A stretch of 64,000 nt of DNA from contig CAYRMN010000002.1 in NCBI GenBank assembly GCA_964425575.1, positions 5,490 through 69,489 of the forward strand. The letters are read 5' to 3'. Made by a program: the position numbers and the translations under genes. The stretch comes from CAYRMN01 sp964425575 (GTDB taxonomy: Bacteria > Patescibacteriota > Patescibacteriia > 2-12-FULL-60-25). The notes under the pieces are model-generated. The model saw nothing but the letters and a program-made list of their open reading frames with translations, was not told the origin of the DNA and made no database searches. Each line of letters begins with the position of its first letter. Positions within the stretch are counted from its first letter, which is position 1. Below, piece by piece: positions 52,165 to 61,427 of this stretch.

Positions 52165-53073
52165 TTAAAATCCAAGCAATTGCACTTCGTCTTCAAGGAG
52201 AAGACCGTACTCGTCGCGCACCTTCATTTTTACCAGGCTAGAAAGAGCGATCACATCGGCTGCCGTAGCCCCACCTAAATTGACGAGAAAATTGCCATGC
52301 ACCGAACTGACTTGCGCTTTTCCAATGGTCATTCCCTTCAACCCAAGTTGATCAATCAACCAACCAGCAGGAATTCGGTGGGCCTGCAACATCGCATCAG
52401 GAACTGTGACTCGACGTCGCAAACGCTCAATCAAATAATCGTCCGTGTACTCAACATTTTTAAACAAACACCCTGCACTAAATGCACCTTGAGGCTGACT
52501 GTCTTTACGCTTGGCCATGATGTCTTCTAGTTTTTTCATAGCCACCTCTTTACGTCCTGTTCGAAGACGCAACGTAGTTGAAAATAAAACATGCGGCTCA
52601 TGTTTGAAACGACTATCACGATAGCCAAACCGGCATTCAGCATTCGTGTACGTTACCCGCTGATCTCGTAGTACATCATACGCATCCACGCTCTCCACCG
52701 CATCTCTCATCTCACCCCCAAAACAACCTGCATCTCCGTAGATAGCTCCACCGATCGTCCCCGGTACTCCAATTCCCCATTCAAATCCTTCTAACCCGGC
52801 TGATGCTGCTGCGCGAGCCAGCAAACCAGTAAAGACACCCACTTCAGCTGTAACGCGCTCACCCTCAATCGAATACGCACGACTGGTCGGCTGAATAACA
52901 ACCCCCTCAAATCCCTGATCAGACACCAGCACGTTTGACCCTCCACCCAAGATGAACCAAGGTATCTCAAGCTGATGCGCCAGACGAAGCACATCCAGTA
53001 TTTTCTCTGGAGAATCTCCAGTCACATATAGCCGCGCTGGACCACCGATTTTCAGATAGGTATGTGCAGCCAT
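52165..53073 (-). CDS. murB: UDP-N-acetylenolpyruvoylglucosamine reductase
   Basis: 302 aa. It reduces enolpyruvyl-UDP-GlcNAc to UDP-MurNAc with FAD and NADPH. FAD motifs: HTYLKIGGPARLYVT at 4, LGGGSNVLVSDQGFEGVVI near 43 and GIGVPGTIGGAIYGDAGCFG near 101. The Tyr/Ser proton donor region GAFSAGCLFKNVE near 197 has Ser. The start at 53073 is forced because an in-frame stop lies only seven codons upstream. MurC ends 28 nt before. Confidence 0.94.
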   Translation of the reverse strand: MAAHTYLKIGGPARLYVTGDSPEKILDVLRLAHQLEIPWFILGGGSNVLVSDQGFEGVVIQPTSRAYSIEGERVTAEVGVFTGLLARAAASAGLEGFEWGIGVPGTIGGAIYGDAGCFGGEMRDAVESVDAYDVLRDQRVTYTNAECRFGYRDSRFKHEPHVLFSTTLRLRTGRKEVAMKKLEDIMAKRKDSQPQGAFSAGCLFKNVEYTDDYLIERLRRRVTVPDAMLQAHRIPAGWLIDQLGLKGMTIGKAQVSSVHGNFLVNLGGATAADVIALSSLVKMKVRDEYGLLLEDEVQLLGF

Positions 53074-53101
53074 AGATTCATCTCGCTTTCGTCATGATGT
53101 T

Positions 53102-54430
53102 TTAGATAGCCTTTCTTATGGCTCCATCGATATCTCCCGCACCCATACAGATAACAATATCTCCAGGTAGAGATGCTTCCAAGATACGCTGAACAGCCTC
53201 TGTTGGCGAGGCAGCATACTCCACCATGCGTTTCACTCCACGATCCGCATCGTGACGAGTAAGCGCATCTACAAGATCCATCGATGAAATGTCGTGGTCG
53301 ATCGATGCGTCGCGTCCAGCGACATCGTAAATTTCACACACCACAAGAATATCAGCTTGATCAAAAGATGGAATAAATTCCAAAAAAAGATGCTTCGTAC
53401 GATTCCGATGATGCGGCTGAAAACAGAGCAAAATACGTCGATCTGGAAATGCATCATGCGCCGCCTGAAGCGTAACGGCTACAGCTGTTGGATGATGACC
53501 GTAGTCTGAATAGATAGAAGCGCCGTTCCGCTCCTTCAAAAACTCAAAACGACGCCAAATGCCCTTAAAATCCTGAAGAGCGGATACGACGGCACTGCTC
53601 TCAGCTCCGAGGGCACGAGCCATCATGGCCGCTGCACCCGCGTTCAATGCATTAAATGTTCCTGGAACCGCAAGCACCACATCTGATGCTTCGAACAAAA
53701 GAATTTCTACCCCCTTCTCCTCTAACCCAGCTTGTTCTGAAGCAATCAACTCCATCACTCGCAAATCAGTTCCATTCGCCACCACCACCCCGCCTGAACG
53801 GACTTGCTGCAACAGCTCACGGAAACAGTCTTGCAGGCTTTCGATGGTTGGAAAGACATCCGTATGATCCAGTTCAAGATTATTTAAAATTAATCCATCT
53901 GGCTGAAACTCCAAAAAATGGCGCGCATATTCATCGCCTTCAACCACAAACAGATCAGAACGGCCAAGGCGCAGATTACCCTCTACAAATCCTGGCACCT
54001 TGCTGCCAACCACCACGGTTGGATCAAGCCCTGCCCGCTCCAATATCAATCCCAGCATAGCGGTCGTCGTACTCTTCCCGTGCGTTCCAGCGACGACGAT
54101 GGTCTTGGCATCCGTAAACCACTGACCAAGAAACGCAAAATTCGTCATCTCTGGAATACCGCGTTCTTTGGCTGCGACTCTTTCTTTATTTTTGTCTGGA
54201 GCCGCCGATGTATAAATGACCAATTCACATTCAGCCGGAATATTCTCTGCCATTTCACTTATTGCAATCTGCGCTCCACGTGCGGCAAGAAAATCCGTTT
54301 GATCATTCCTTACAAGATCGGAGCCAGAAATCTGAACACCGGCCGCCAGTAAAATCTTCGCGACCGCACTCATATTGATTCCGCCTACTCCAATCAAATG
54401 GACGTGCTTGAGAGCCTTCAGATCGATCAT
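53102..54430 (-). CDS. murC: UDP-N-acetylmuramate:L-alanine ligase
   Basis: 442 aa from MIDLKALKHVHLIGVGGINM at 54430. It adds L-Ala to UDP-MurNAc with ATP. Motifs: VVAGTHGKSTTTAML near 110 (ATP loop), DEYARHFLEFQPDGLILNNL near 165, ASIYSDYGHHPTAVAVTLQA near 320, and GAGDIDGAIR at the end. A short linker separates murB and murC from the mraY cluster, 16 kb away, so the wall genes are split in two groups. Confidence 0.95.
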   Translation of the reverse strand: MIDLKALKHVHLIGVGGINMSAVAKILLAAGVQISGSDLVRNDQTDFLAARGAQIAISEMAENIPAECELVIYTSAAPDKNKERVAAKERGIPEMTNFAFLGQWFTDAKTIVVAGTHGKSTTTAMLGLILERAGLDPTVVVGSKVPGFVEGNLRLGRSDLFVVEGDEYARHFLEFQPDGLILNNLELDHTDVFPTIESLQDCFRELLQQVRSGGVVVANGTDLRVMELIASEQAGLEEKGVEILLFEASDVVLAVPGTFNALNAGAAAMMARALGAESSAVVSALQDFKGIWRRFEFLKERNGASIYSDYGHHPTAVAVTLQAAHDAFPDRRILLCFQPHHRNRTKHLFLEFIPSFDQADILVVCEIYDVAGRDASIDHDISSMDLVDALTRHDADRGVKRMVEYAASPTEAVQRILEASLPGDIVICMGAGDIDGAIRKAI

Positions 54431-54511
54431 ACTCAAAGATTACGCGATTTCATCAAAATTGAAAATGCCCGGCGGGAAGCCTGGGGCAAGGAAGAAAGGA
54501 CGGGCCTCGAT

Positions 54512-54862
54512 CTAGGGTACTTCGGGATAGGGCTTGAAGATAAATTTAGCTTTCTCTACACCTTCATCATACTCCAGTGGCTCGAGCTGCATCCCCGTTG
54601 CGCTGGTCATAGCACTGACGACGATGCTAAGGAAAGCCCATGAATCACCTACACGATCAGACATGTTTTCGTCACAGAGGACCATCCAGCTTGATTTATA
54701 TTCTATGACTCCGCTTGGAGTTCCTCTAACCAAACTTTTAATGATCCATGTCCCCGTCCAGTCAAAAATGAGGATATCTTCAGCCTGTGGAGTTGTATAG
54801 CGAGCACCCTCTCCCCCCTGAAGGACAAAACGATCGCTCTCAAACTCTGTCGCATCACTCAT
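54512..54862 (-). CDS. orphan soluble protein with strong ribosome site
   Basis: 116 aa from the ATG at 54862, with AAGGAGG eight bases upstream. It contains DILIFDWTGTWIIKSLVRGT near 29, MVLCDENMSDRVGDSWAFLS near 60, and acidic/aromatic stretches to the end (YDEGVEKAKFIFKPYPEV). I recognise no family. Compared with neighbours its codons and SD match the small lipoprotein and the gene at 62604, a sign of shared origin. Confidence 0.6.
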   Translation of the reverse strand: MSDATEFESDRFVLQGGEGARYTTPQAEDILIFDWTGTWIIKSLVRGTPSGVIEYKSSWMVLCDENMSDRVGDSWAFLSIVVSAMTSATGMQLEPLEYDEGVEKAKFIFKPYPEVP

Positions 54863-55017
54863 GACGCATACCTCCTTGCACTTCTCTGGTGAGCTTTACT
54901 TATCAATAGAATCGATTTTTGTCTATGTATAGACGTCTCCCTCTCATTCGCGTACCATGGTTTTAATCGTTTTTAAACCAACCTATGGTGTAACTATTTT
55001 GATCTGAGTCTACCGAT

Positions 55018-55040
55018 GGGCGGGGAAACCCCGCCCCTAC
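55018..55040. repeat. short family B palindrome
   Basis: GGGCGGGG, AAA, CCCCGCCC then CTAC: a reduced copy of the GTAGGGGCG...CGCCCCTAC element, 28 nt before glyA. Confidence 0.5.
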
Positions 55041-55067
55041 AGCGTTTACATATTTATCCCATTTCCC

Positions 55068-56423
55068 ATGCCTACCTATTCCCATCTCTCCGCGCAAGAT
55101 ACGGAGATCATGAATCTCGCCAACGAGGAAACTGAGCGCCAACAAGATGGTTTAATGCTCATTCCATCAGAAAATCATATCTCTCCCGCTGCCCTTGAAG
55201 CGCTCGCCACGACACTGAGCGACAAGTACGCCGAGGGGTATCCAGGACGACGCTATTATTCTGGTAACGAAGTCGTCGATAAAGTTGAACTGCTGGTTCA
55301 AGACCGTGCTAAAGCACTCTTCAAGGTTCCGTACGTAAATGTCCAACCCTACTCTGGAAGTCCAGCAAATCTAGCTGTCTATACAGCCACCATGGAACCA
55401 GGTGAGGCCTTTCTTGGTCTTGATTTGATGAATGGCGGACATCTCACACATGGCTGGAAACACAATCTGACTTCCAAGGTTTGGAAAAGTTTTCCCTATC
55501 ACCTCAAGCCCAATGGCGAAACAAATCTGGAAGAAGTTCGCGCACTTGCCCACGAACACAAACCCAAATTAATTTGGTGTGGCGCAACCGCCTATCCGCG
55601 TGCGATTCCTTTCAGACAACTCGCAGAAATTGCAGATGAAGTCGGCGCCTACCTCGTCGCAGACATTTCTCACATCAGTGGGCTGGTGGCTGGTGGCCAG
55701 CACGAGAGCCCAGTGACCTATGCTCATATCGTAACCACCACCACGCATAAGACACTGCGCGGTCCACGCGGCGCGCTCATCATGGTGACGGAGAAAGGAA
55801 TTGCCAAAGATGCGGATCTACCGATGAAGATTGATAAGGCAATCATTCCAGGCCTCCAAGGCGGACCACACATGAACACCATCGCCGGTATTGGCGTCGC
55901 CCTCCACGAAGCATCACAACCTGCATTCTCTGACTACGCCCGACGTATTGTGGAAAATGCGAAGACGTTTGCTGCCGCGTTGATCGAACAGGGGTTTAGT
56001 CTCGTCACTGGAGGTACTGATAATCACCTCATTCTGCTCGACCTGTCCCCGAGTGGTGTCGGACGAGGCAAGTTATTTCAAAATGCTCTGGAACGTTGCA
56101 GGCTCTATGCCAACATGAACACCGTTCCGAATGAACAAGGCTCTGCCCTCTACCCCAGCGGTCTACGACTTGGAACGCCAGCCGCGACCACCCGCGGCAT
56201 GGGAGCAGCGGAAATGAAACAAGTAGCCGAATGGATCGCGCGCGTGGCGAAACATATCGAAAAATTTCAGCTGCCCACTGATAAAACAGAACGAGCAGCA
56301 ATGCTAACGCACTTCAATCAAGAACTGCTGACCGATCCGTTCTACACCGAGATGCGAGAGGAAGTGAAACAGATGTGTCGAAAGTTTCCAATTCCAGCCA
56401 GTACCTCCCCTAGCCCCTCCTAG
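55068..56423 (+). CDS. glyA: serine hydroxymethyltransferase
   Basis: 451 aa. It converts serine and tetrahydrofolate to glycine and methylene-THF with PLP. Motifs: LMLIPSENHISPAALEALAT near 30, EGYPGRRYYSGNEVVD near 59, DISHISGLVAGGQH near 203, the PLP lysine loop TTTHKTLRGPRGALI near 226 and RLGTPAATTRGM near 369. folD lies 68 nt downstream, making a one-carbon pair. Confidence 0.96.
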   Translation: MPTYSHLSAQDTEIMNLANEETERQQDGLMLIPSENHISPAALEALATTLSDKYAEGYPGRRYYSGNEVVDKVELLVQDRAKALFKVPYVNVQPYSGSPANLAVYTATMEPGEAFLGLDLMNGGHLTHGWKHNLTSKVWKSFPYHLKPNGETNLEEVRALAHEHKPKLIWCGATAYPRAIPFRQLAEIADEVGAYLVADISHISGLVAGGQHESPVTYAHIVTTTTHKTLRGPRGALIMVTEKGIAKDADLPMKIDKAIIPGLQGGPHMNTIAGIGVALHEASQPAFSDYARRIVENAKTFAAALIEQGFSLVTGGTDNHLILLDLSPSGVGRGKLFQNALERCRLYANMNTVPNEQGSALYPSGLRLGTPAATTRGMGAAEMKQVAEWIARVAKHIEKFQLPTDKTERAAMLTHFNQELLTDPFYTEMREEVKQMCRKFPIPASTSPSPS

Positions 56424-56491
56424 GCTAGGAGGGGTATCAATCATGTTCTCCCCCTAAACTAGGGGGAGTTAGAGAGGGTACTTCAATTACT

Positions 56492-57319
56492 ATGCAACTC
56501 ATCAACGGAAAAGCGCTGGCGGCTTCGATCCGCGAACGCGTCAAGCAGGATATTGAAACGCAAGGCCTACACCCAAAGTTGGCAGTTCTTTTGGTTGGTG
56601 ATGATCCAGCTTCAGAGATCTACGTCAAACTGAAAGAGAAGGCGGCACAGGAGGCAGGAATTGCAACGGATATTCGACGACTGCCGGCCATGGTTAGCGA
56701 TACGGATCTCAAACAGATTATTTCTGATTGGAATTCGGATGAGAACGTAGACGCCATCCTGGTCCAACTCCCCCTTCCGCCTGGACATGATGCAGATGAT
56801 GTCATCTCGGCCATTGATCCAGCCAAAGACGTTGATGGGTTTCATCCTGAAAATGCCAGTTCTCTCCTTGCAGGTGAGGCGCTGATTTTTCCGCCAGTAC
56901 ATGAAAGCATCCTTCGTCTCATTGGTGCGGCAGGGACGGATATGCGCTCGGCCAAAGCGGTCATCATTGCCAACTCAGATACCTTTGCTGAGCCGTTAGC
57001 GCACCTCCTTACCACTGCCGGCTGTTTTGTAGAAACATATTCACCTGAAGATCTTGATGTACGAACAACACAACAAGCAGACATCATCGTCATTGCCATC
57101 GGACGTCCCAATTTTCTAACCCGCGATCTGATCAAATCAGGTGCCTGCATTATTGACGTGGGTACCAATCGCGTTGGGAAAAAAACCGTTGGTGATGTTG
57201 ATGTCGAACATATTCAAGACATTCCCGGCTGGCTCTCCCCCGTTCCCGGCGGCGTTGGCCCTATGACTGTCGCGTTGCTTTTGAAAAATGTATTGGAATT
57301 AGCAAAACGACGTCGTTAG
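56492..57319 (+). CDS. folD: methylene-THF dehydrogenase / methenyl-THF cyclohydrolase
   Basis: 275 aa. It interconverts methylene-, methenyl- and formyl-THF. Motifs: SEIYVKLKEKAAQEAGI near 37 with the catalytic Lys, ILVQLPLPPGHD near 88, DVDGFHPENASSLLAG near 112 and PVPGGVGPMTVALLLKN near 250. The usual NAD(P) loop GRSxxVG is replaced by ANSDTFAEPLAHLL near 163, a notable divergence that may affect cofactor choice. With glyA it feeds purines and thymidylate. Confidence 0.93.
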   Translation: MQLINGKALAASIRERVKQDIETQGLHPKLAVLLVGDDPASEIYVKLKEKAAQEAGIATDIRRLPAMVSDTDLKQIISDWNSDENVDAILVQLPLPPGHDADDVISAIDPAKDVDGFHPENASSLLAGEALIFPPVHESILRLIGAAGTDMRSAKAVIIANSDTFAEPLAHLLTTAGCFVETYSPEDLDVRTTQQADIIVIAIGRPNFLTRDLIKSGACIIDVGTNRVGKKTVGDVDVEHIQDIPGWLSPVPGGVGPMTVALLLKNVLELAKRRR

Positions 57320-57326
57320 ATAGAAA

Positions 57327-57455
57327 CCTGTTCAAACCGGATGAGATGCGCCAGGCTGGAGCAAATAAAAACCGGAGGCGCCCCGCTGCTCATAAGCGGC
57401 GGGGTGGTGAGGATGTTTATGAGTGAAGCCTAAGCAGATCGCCGGTTTAAACAGG
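57327..57455. ncRNA. two-copy structured RNA element, copy 2
   Basis: 129 nt, starting 8 nt after the folD stop. Ends pair as CCTGTTCAAACCGG with CCGGTTTAAACAGG. AGGCT pairs with AGCCT where copy 1 has TGCT/AGCA, and the variable hairpin is longer (CCCCGC...GCGGGG). The core text GGAGCAAATAAAAACCGGAG and GAGGATGTTTATGAGTGAAG is kept. Paired positions differ together from copy 1 at several places, which supports an RNA role over simple sequence duplication. Confidence 0.6.
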
Positions 57456-57458
57456 CTT

Positions 57459-57866
57459 TTAGATCTCCATCCCTTCTCCTAAAACCGTTCGTAATCGTCG
57501 CCGTCGAACATGATAGGCTACCAGCATAATGGCGGCGATTTCACATCCAAATTGAATCAATACTTCTGGCGCAACAATAACCCACGGTCCACGATCAGAC
57601 ATGAATATGCCATAGGTAAGGTACCCGGTAACAAAAATGACGAGATGCACAATGACTAATAACAATGCGTCTTGCCGAGTTGGTAAGCGCTGTGAAAACG
57701 CCCAACGACAAAATAAGCAGGTGATCAGAAACGCGAGGAGCCAATTCACGGCACTCAACAAAAGCAGCGGAGTCGTACTCGGCAGGATATACAAAACGGA
57801 TGCCAAAATCGCCGCGACCGAAGCGACAAAGTTTAGGACGCTGATGACAAAAAAACGAAACCACAT
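57459..57866 (-). CDS. four-helix membrane protein, unknown
   Basis: 135 aa. Helices at 4-28, 33-54, 68-88 and 98-120 are followed by a basic tail (YHVRRRRLRTVLGEG). The Arg-rich end suggests a cytosolic C terminus. No family recognised. It converges on folD with the structured element between them. Confidence 0.6.
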   Translation of the reverse strand: MWFRFFVISVLNFVASVAAILASVLYILPSTTPLLLLSAVNWLLAFLITCLFCRWAFSQRLPTRQDALLLVIVHLVIFVTGYLTYGIFMSDRGPWVIVAPEVLIQFGCEIAAIMLVAYHVRRRRLRTVLGEGMEI

Positions 57867-57920
57867 AAAGATGATTCTATTCTAGCATGTCTTGGCTACT
57901 AACTCACCTCACACGCTCCC

Positions 57921-58066
57921 TGACATCCCGAGTGAAGTCTGACGGAGCTGAGGGATCGCTTCGTTGAAGTCAATATCTACTTCGAATTCGAAGGGATTCT
58001 CCGCCCTAGGCGGATCTGCCTTGGGCATGACTCCCCTCTTTGTAAGACTCGTCGGTCGGAATGACA
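57921..58066. repeat. dispersed palindrome, family C (copy 2)
   Basis: TGACATCCCGAGTGAAG at one end and GGTCGGAATGACA at the other, with several inner inverted repeats (ACTTCGAATTCGAAGG, GCCCTAGGCGGATC). It is similar to 41035-41164. Confidence 0.6.
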
Positions 58067-58106
58067 AGCAGGAGAGATATTTGATGATAGTCTTCGGTAA
58101 GGTGTG

Positions 58107-59246
58107 CTATTCGAATAACATACTGAGTCGCTGAAGAATAACCCCGGCAAAAAGCAGCATAATGGCCGTTGGCGTAAAAACGCGCCACCATATCGCTCGG
58201 CCTCGTGTTTGACGATGCATCATGTAACCCGCGGCCACCACGATCAAAATATTCGTTGTGGCAGTAAATAATGCGCCAATGGTCCCAATCGTCGTCAAAA
58301 AATTTCTGTCCCCAATCCATAACAACGCGAGAGGGCAACCAAGAGTCAATACCCAGGCCCAAAAACGAGGCATGGAAAAATCAAGCCGGTAGGCAGCCTG
58401 TAAATCAAATACACTGGTAATAAACGAGGTCACAACGGCAAAAAAGCCAAGGGCAGGAACCAACCACCACAGCGCCACAGGAAATACCGCTGCGAATGCC
58501 ATTGGATTCGCCGCATCCTGCTGTCCCATCACTGCATATATCACCACCCCAAACCCCCAAGTGAGTACCGCTGCCAGTACCGTGCCCAAAACAACATTCC
58601 AGCGAGTACGATGAATGTTTCTCCCTGTCATTTCATGAACCTCAGGAATAACTGTTGTGCCAGACAAGGCGAACAGAAAAACTCCAAGCGGCGCCAACAT
58701 CAGCCCCCAATTGCCCATAAAAAACCTTGTCCCATCAATCTGCGGAAAAGCCAGGGCGATCATCAAAAGCATAAGTGCAATAAGCATCCACGTCAGCACG
58801 GATTCAATCTTGGCAACGAGTTGTAATCCAATTGTAACGATCACAATGCCTCCCAGCCAAAACAGCACCTGCCACATCCACACCGCATCAGGCAGACCAA
58901 CATGGGCTGCGATGACTGCTAAAAACTCTCCGCCCAAAAGGATATAAGCAAAACTCGCCCCCATGAGCTGACAGGAGTAGGCAAAGACGCCAATCCGTTT
59001 TCCCCACAATCCAAGAATCTTCCCAAGATACCCTGGCAAACGACGCTTTTCTGAATCATGGGCGATAATTTCAATATACAAAAGATGTGTTGCCACAACC
59101 ACACAGGTAACTCCGGCGAACACCACACTCCCAGCCACAACTCCTGTTCGCGCCACCATGGCTGGAATGCCAAAGATACCCGCCCCAATAATCGTACCCA
59201 CCATGGCCAAAATCGCGCGAATTGCCGTCTTATGATGCGCTTTCAT
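58107..59246 (-). CDS. APC-superfamily amino acid permease (aromatic type)
   Basis: 379 aa from MKAHHKTAIRAILAMVGTII at 59246. Eleven helices. The first has GTIIGAGIFGIPAMVARTG, the unwound substrate site of the APC fold; FALSGTTVIPEVHEMTG near 200 and SVFDLQAAYRLDFSMPR near 295 match the hydroxy/aromatic amino acid permease group. It imports amino acids, important in a cell with few biosynthetic genes. Confidence 0.85.
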   Translation of the reverse strand: MKAHHKTAIRAILAMVGTIIGAGIFGIPAMVARTGVVAGSVVFAGVTCVVVATHLLYIEIIAHDSEKRRLPGYLGKILGLWGKRIGVFAYSCQLMGASFAYILLGGEFLAVIAAHVGLPDAVWMWQVLFWLGGIVIVTIGLQLVAKIESVLTWMLIALMLLMIALAFPQIDGTRFFMGNWGLMLAPLGVFLFALSGTTVIPEVHEMTGRNIHRTRWNVVLGTVLAAVLTWGFGVVIYAVMGQQDAANPMAFAAVFPVALWWLVPALGFFAVVTSFITSVFDLQAAYRLDFSMPRFWAWVLTLGCPLALLWIGDRNFLTTIGTIGALFTATTNILIVVAAGYMMHRQTRGRAIWWRVFTPTAIMLLFAGVILQRLSMLFE

Positions 59247-59338
59247 GAGCCTGAGTATACCACACACCTTTTCCCCACTTTTTATACACGCCTTCCTCTT
59301 GCGGGACCGAGTCGTGCGCGTTAGGGTACTCTCGACCT

Positions 59339-60811
59339 ATGTCCATGCCAGAAAAAGTGACGCCTCAAAGCCTTGAAGCGGAGCAATCATTGCTTGGAGC
59401 TTTATTGTTGGATAAAGACGCCATCGTCAAAGTGGGCGACCGGGTGACCATGGAAGATTTTTACGCGGATAAGCATCGCGCCATTTTTGAAGCCATGCTT
59501 GAGTTGTATCGCAAACATGAACCGATCGACCTTCTGTCTTTAGCCAACCGTCTGCTTGAAAAAAATGAGCTAGAGCGCATTGGCGGACGAGCCTATCTCA
59601 TTCAACTCTCAAACAGCGTTCCGACGTCCAGCCATGTCGTGACCTATGCCGACATCGTTCAAAAAAAGGCCACCCTACGACGCCTCATCAACGCCGCGGC
59701 GGATATTACAGGCATGGGCTATGATCAAGCAGAAGATGTCGAGAACCTTTTGGATAAAGCGGAACAGAAACTATTTAACGTTTCAAGAAAATTCCTGAAA
59801 GCCGGTTTCACTCCGATCCACGACGTTCTTGATACAGCGTTTGAACGCATCGATGAAGTTCATCGTGAAAAAGGAAAATTGCGAGGAATTGCGACAGGAT
59901 ATACAGATTTGGATGGGTTATTGGGAGGCTTACAAAAAAGCGACCTCGTGATTCTGGCCGCTCGTCCTTCGTGTGGAAAAACATCGTTAGCGCTCGACCT
60001 TGCACGCCATGCGGCGACCAAGCATAAAGTACCTGTTGGGATCTTTTCACTTGAAATGAGTAAAGATCAACTCGTTGACCGCATGCTGTGCGCCGAAGCT
60101 GGAGTTGACCTTTGGAAAATGCGTACAGGTCGCCTTTCAGACGATGGTGCTCAAGATGACTTTTCACGCATCGGTCATGCCATTGGCGTGCTATCTGAGG
60201 CACCCATCTACATTGATGACTCTGCCAACGCCAACATCATGGAAATTCGGACCAAGGCGCGGCGCTTGCAAATGGAGCATGGCCTTGGCTTGGTCATGAT
60301 TGACTACTTACAGCTCATGGAATCACGAGGCGGTGGAGGCACAGATAACCGCGTCCAAGAGGTGACGGAAATTACTCGCGGTCTTAAATCCATTGCCCGT
60401 GAGCTAAACGTGCCTGTTCTGGCCCTTTCACAGCTCTCTCGTCAAGTGGAGCTCCAAAAACCAGCAATCCCACGCTTAGCCCACCTACGTGAATCAGGTT
60501 CGATTGAGCAAGATGCAGACATCGTTCTCTTTATTTACCGCAAAGCGGCGGATCGAAACTATCGACTAGAAGATCTCTCGCCTGAGGAACGGAATATCGC
60601 TGAAATCCACATCGCCAAACATCGTAACGGTCCGACGGGACTCGTAAAACTCTTTTTTGACGCCTCACGTGCCAGTTTCCGCAACCTGGCTAAACAAGAA
60701 GCAGGAGCTCCTCGCTTACCAGGAGGAAATGCTCCCTCACTCCCTGGAGGGCCAACGCCTCCAACCCCGTTTGACCCCAATACGCCAATTGTCGTGACCG
60801 AACCGAGATAA
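59339..60811 (+). CDS. dnaB: replicative DNA helicase DnaB
   Basis: 490 aa. N-terminal domain (SLEAEQSLLGALLLDKDAI, YADKHRAIFEAMLELYRKHE) and RecA-like ATPase domain are present: Walker A ARPSCGKTSLALDLA near 203, PVGIFSLEMSKDQLVDRMLC near 230, MIDYLQLMESRGG near 320, and SQLSRQVELQKPAIPRL near 365 then LRESGSIEQDADIVLF. No intein is seen. The last 35 residues are Pro/Gly-rich (RLPGGNAPSLPGGPTPPTPF). A TACTCT box lies 8 nt before the start. The MSMPE start is preferred; MPEK is possible. Confidence 0.96.
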   Translation: MSMPEKVTPQSLEAEQSLLGALLLDKDAIVKVGDRVTMEDFYADKHRAIFEAMLELYRKHEPIDLLSLANRLLEKNELERIGGRAYLIQLSNSVPTSSHVVTYADIVQKKATLRRLINAAADITGMGYDQAEDVENLLDKAEQKLFNVSRKFLKAGFTPIHDVLDTAFERIDEVHREKGKLRGIATGYTDLDGLLGGLQKSDLVILAARPSCGKTSLALDLARHAATKHKVPVGIFSLEMSKDQLVDRMLCAEAGVDLWKMRTGRLSDDGAQDDFSRIGHAIGVLSEAPIYIDDSANANIMEIRTKARRLQMEHGLGLVMIDYLQLMESRGGGGTDNRVQEVTEITRGLKSIARELNVPVLALSQLSRQVELQKPAIPRLAHLRESGSIEQDADIVLFIYRKAADRNYRLEDLSPEERNIAEIHIAKHRNGPTGLVKLFFDASRASFRNLAKQEAGAPRLPGGNAPSLPGGPTPPTPFDPNTPIVVTEPR

Positions 60812-60832
60812 CTTTTTCGACCTACCTGTCGG

Positions 60833-60921
60833 TAGGGGCGCATGCCATGCGCCCTTCGATATGCCGATCGATTTATGTCTATAATCGGTTGATCAGAGGG
60901 CGTGTGGCACACGCCCCTACG
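60833..60921. repeat. dispersed palindrome, family B (copy 2)
   Basis: GTAGGGGCGCATGCCATGCG and CGTGTGGCACACGCCCCTAC form its ends, with an inner stem around TTTATGTCTATAA. It lies between dnaB and rplU. Confidence 0.75.
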
Positions 60922-60950
60922 TAGGATACAAAAATCTAAAGAGGCTGGGT

Positions 60951-60979
60951 TTGACACCTTGACTAAGATACGATACTCT
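60951..60979 (+). promoter_or_regulatory. promoter of rplU
   Basis: TTGACA, 17 nt, TACTCT, ending 9 nt before the ATG at 60989. The -35 is perfect and the -10 weak. TACTCT is also present before dnaB. Confidence 0.5.
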
Positions 60980-60988
60980 CTTCGCACT

Positions 60989-61297
60989 ATGTTTGCTGTT
61001 ATTAAGACGGGTGGAAAGCAGTATGTCGTCAATCAAGGCGACGTATTGATGGTTGAAAAACTCGAAGCCGAGGCAGGTGCCAAGGTCAGCTTCGATGTGT
61101 TGTTGACTGCAGAAGCCGATGGCTCTGTGGTAAATATCGGCAGCCCTATGCTAGCGAGCAAGGTCTCTGCAGAAGTCATCGAACAGGGCCGTGCCAAAAA
61201 GATCGAGGTTGTAAAGTATAAAGCCAAGTCTCGCTATCGCCGTCGCGTTGGTCATCGCCAACCGTTCACCAGAGTAAAAATTGAAAAAATTGGGTAA
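60989..61297 (+). CDS. rplU: ribosomal protein bL21
   Basis: 102 aa from MFAVIKTGGKQYVVNQGD at 60989, the canonical start; the frame is open back to 60902. The fold shows KLEAEAGAKVSFDVLL, IVEVVKYKAKSRYRRRVGHRQ-like basic C-terminal region with KSRYRRRVGHRQPFT. rpmA is not beside it. A terminator follows directly. Confidence 0.96.
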   Translation: MFAVIKTGGKQYVVNQGDVLMVEKLEAEAGAKVSFDVLLTAEADGSVVNIGSPMLASKVSAEVIEQGRAKKIEVVKYKAKSRYRRRVGHRQPFTRVKIEKIG

Positions 61298-61298
61298 G

Positions 61299-61332
61299 AA
61301 AAAAGTCCGCCTCATAAGAGGCGGACTTTTTT
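61299..61332 (+). terminator. intrinsic terminator after rplU
   Basis: AAAAAAGTCCGCCTC / GAGGCGGACTTTTTT with loop ATAA. Confidence 0.9.
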
Positions 61333-61427
61333 GTCGTCCCGAGCAAAACGGAGTGACGTCGAGGGATCTATGAAGAAAATTTTCCTTATAGATCCTTCGA
61401 CTTCGCGTCCGCTTCGCTCAGGACGAC
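61333..61427. repeat. dispersed palindrome, family A (copy 2)
   Basis: GTCGTCCCGAGC at one end and GCTCAGGACGAC at the other, with AGGGATCTAT / ATAGATCCTT inside. It overlaps the end of recR, and the recR stop TGA and its last serines come from the repeat. Confidence 0.7.
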
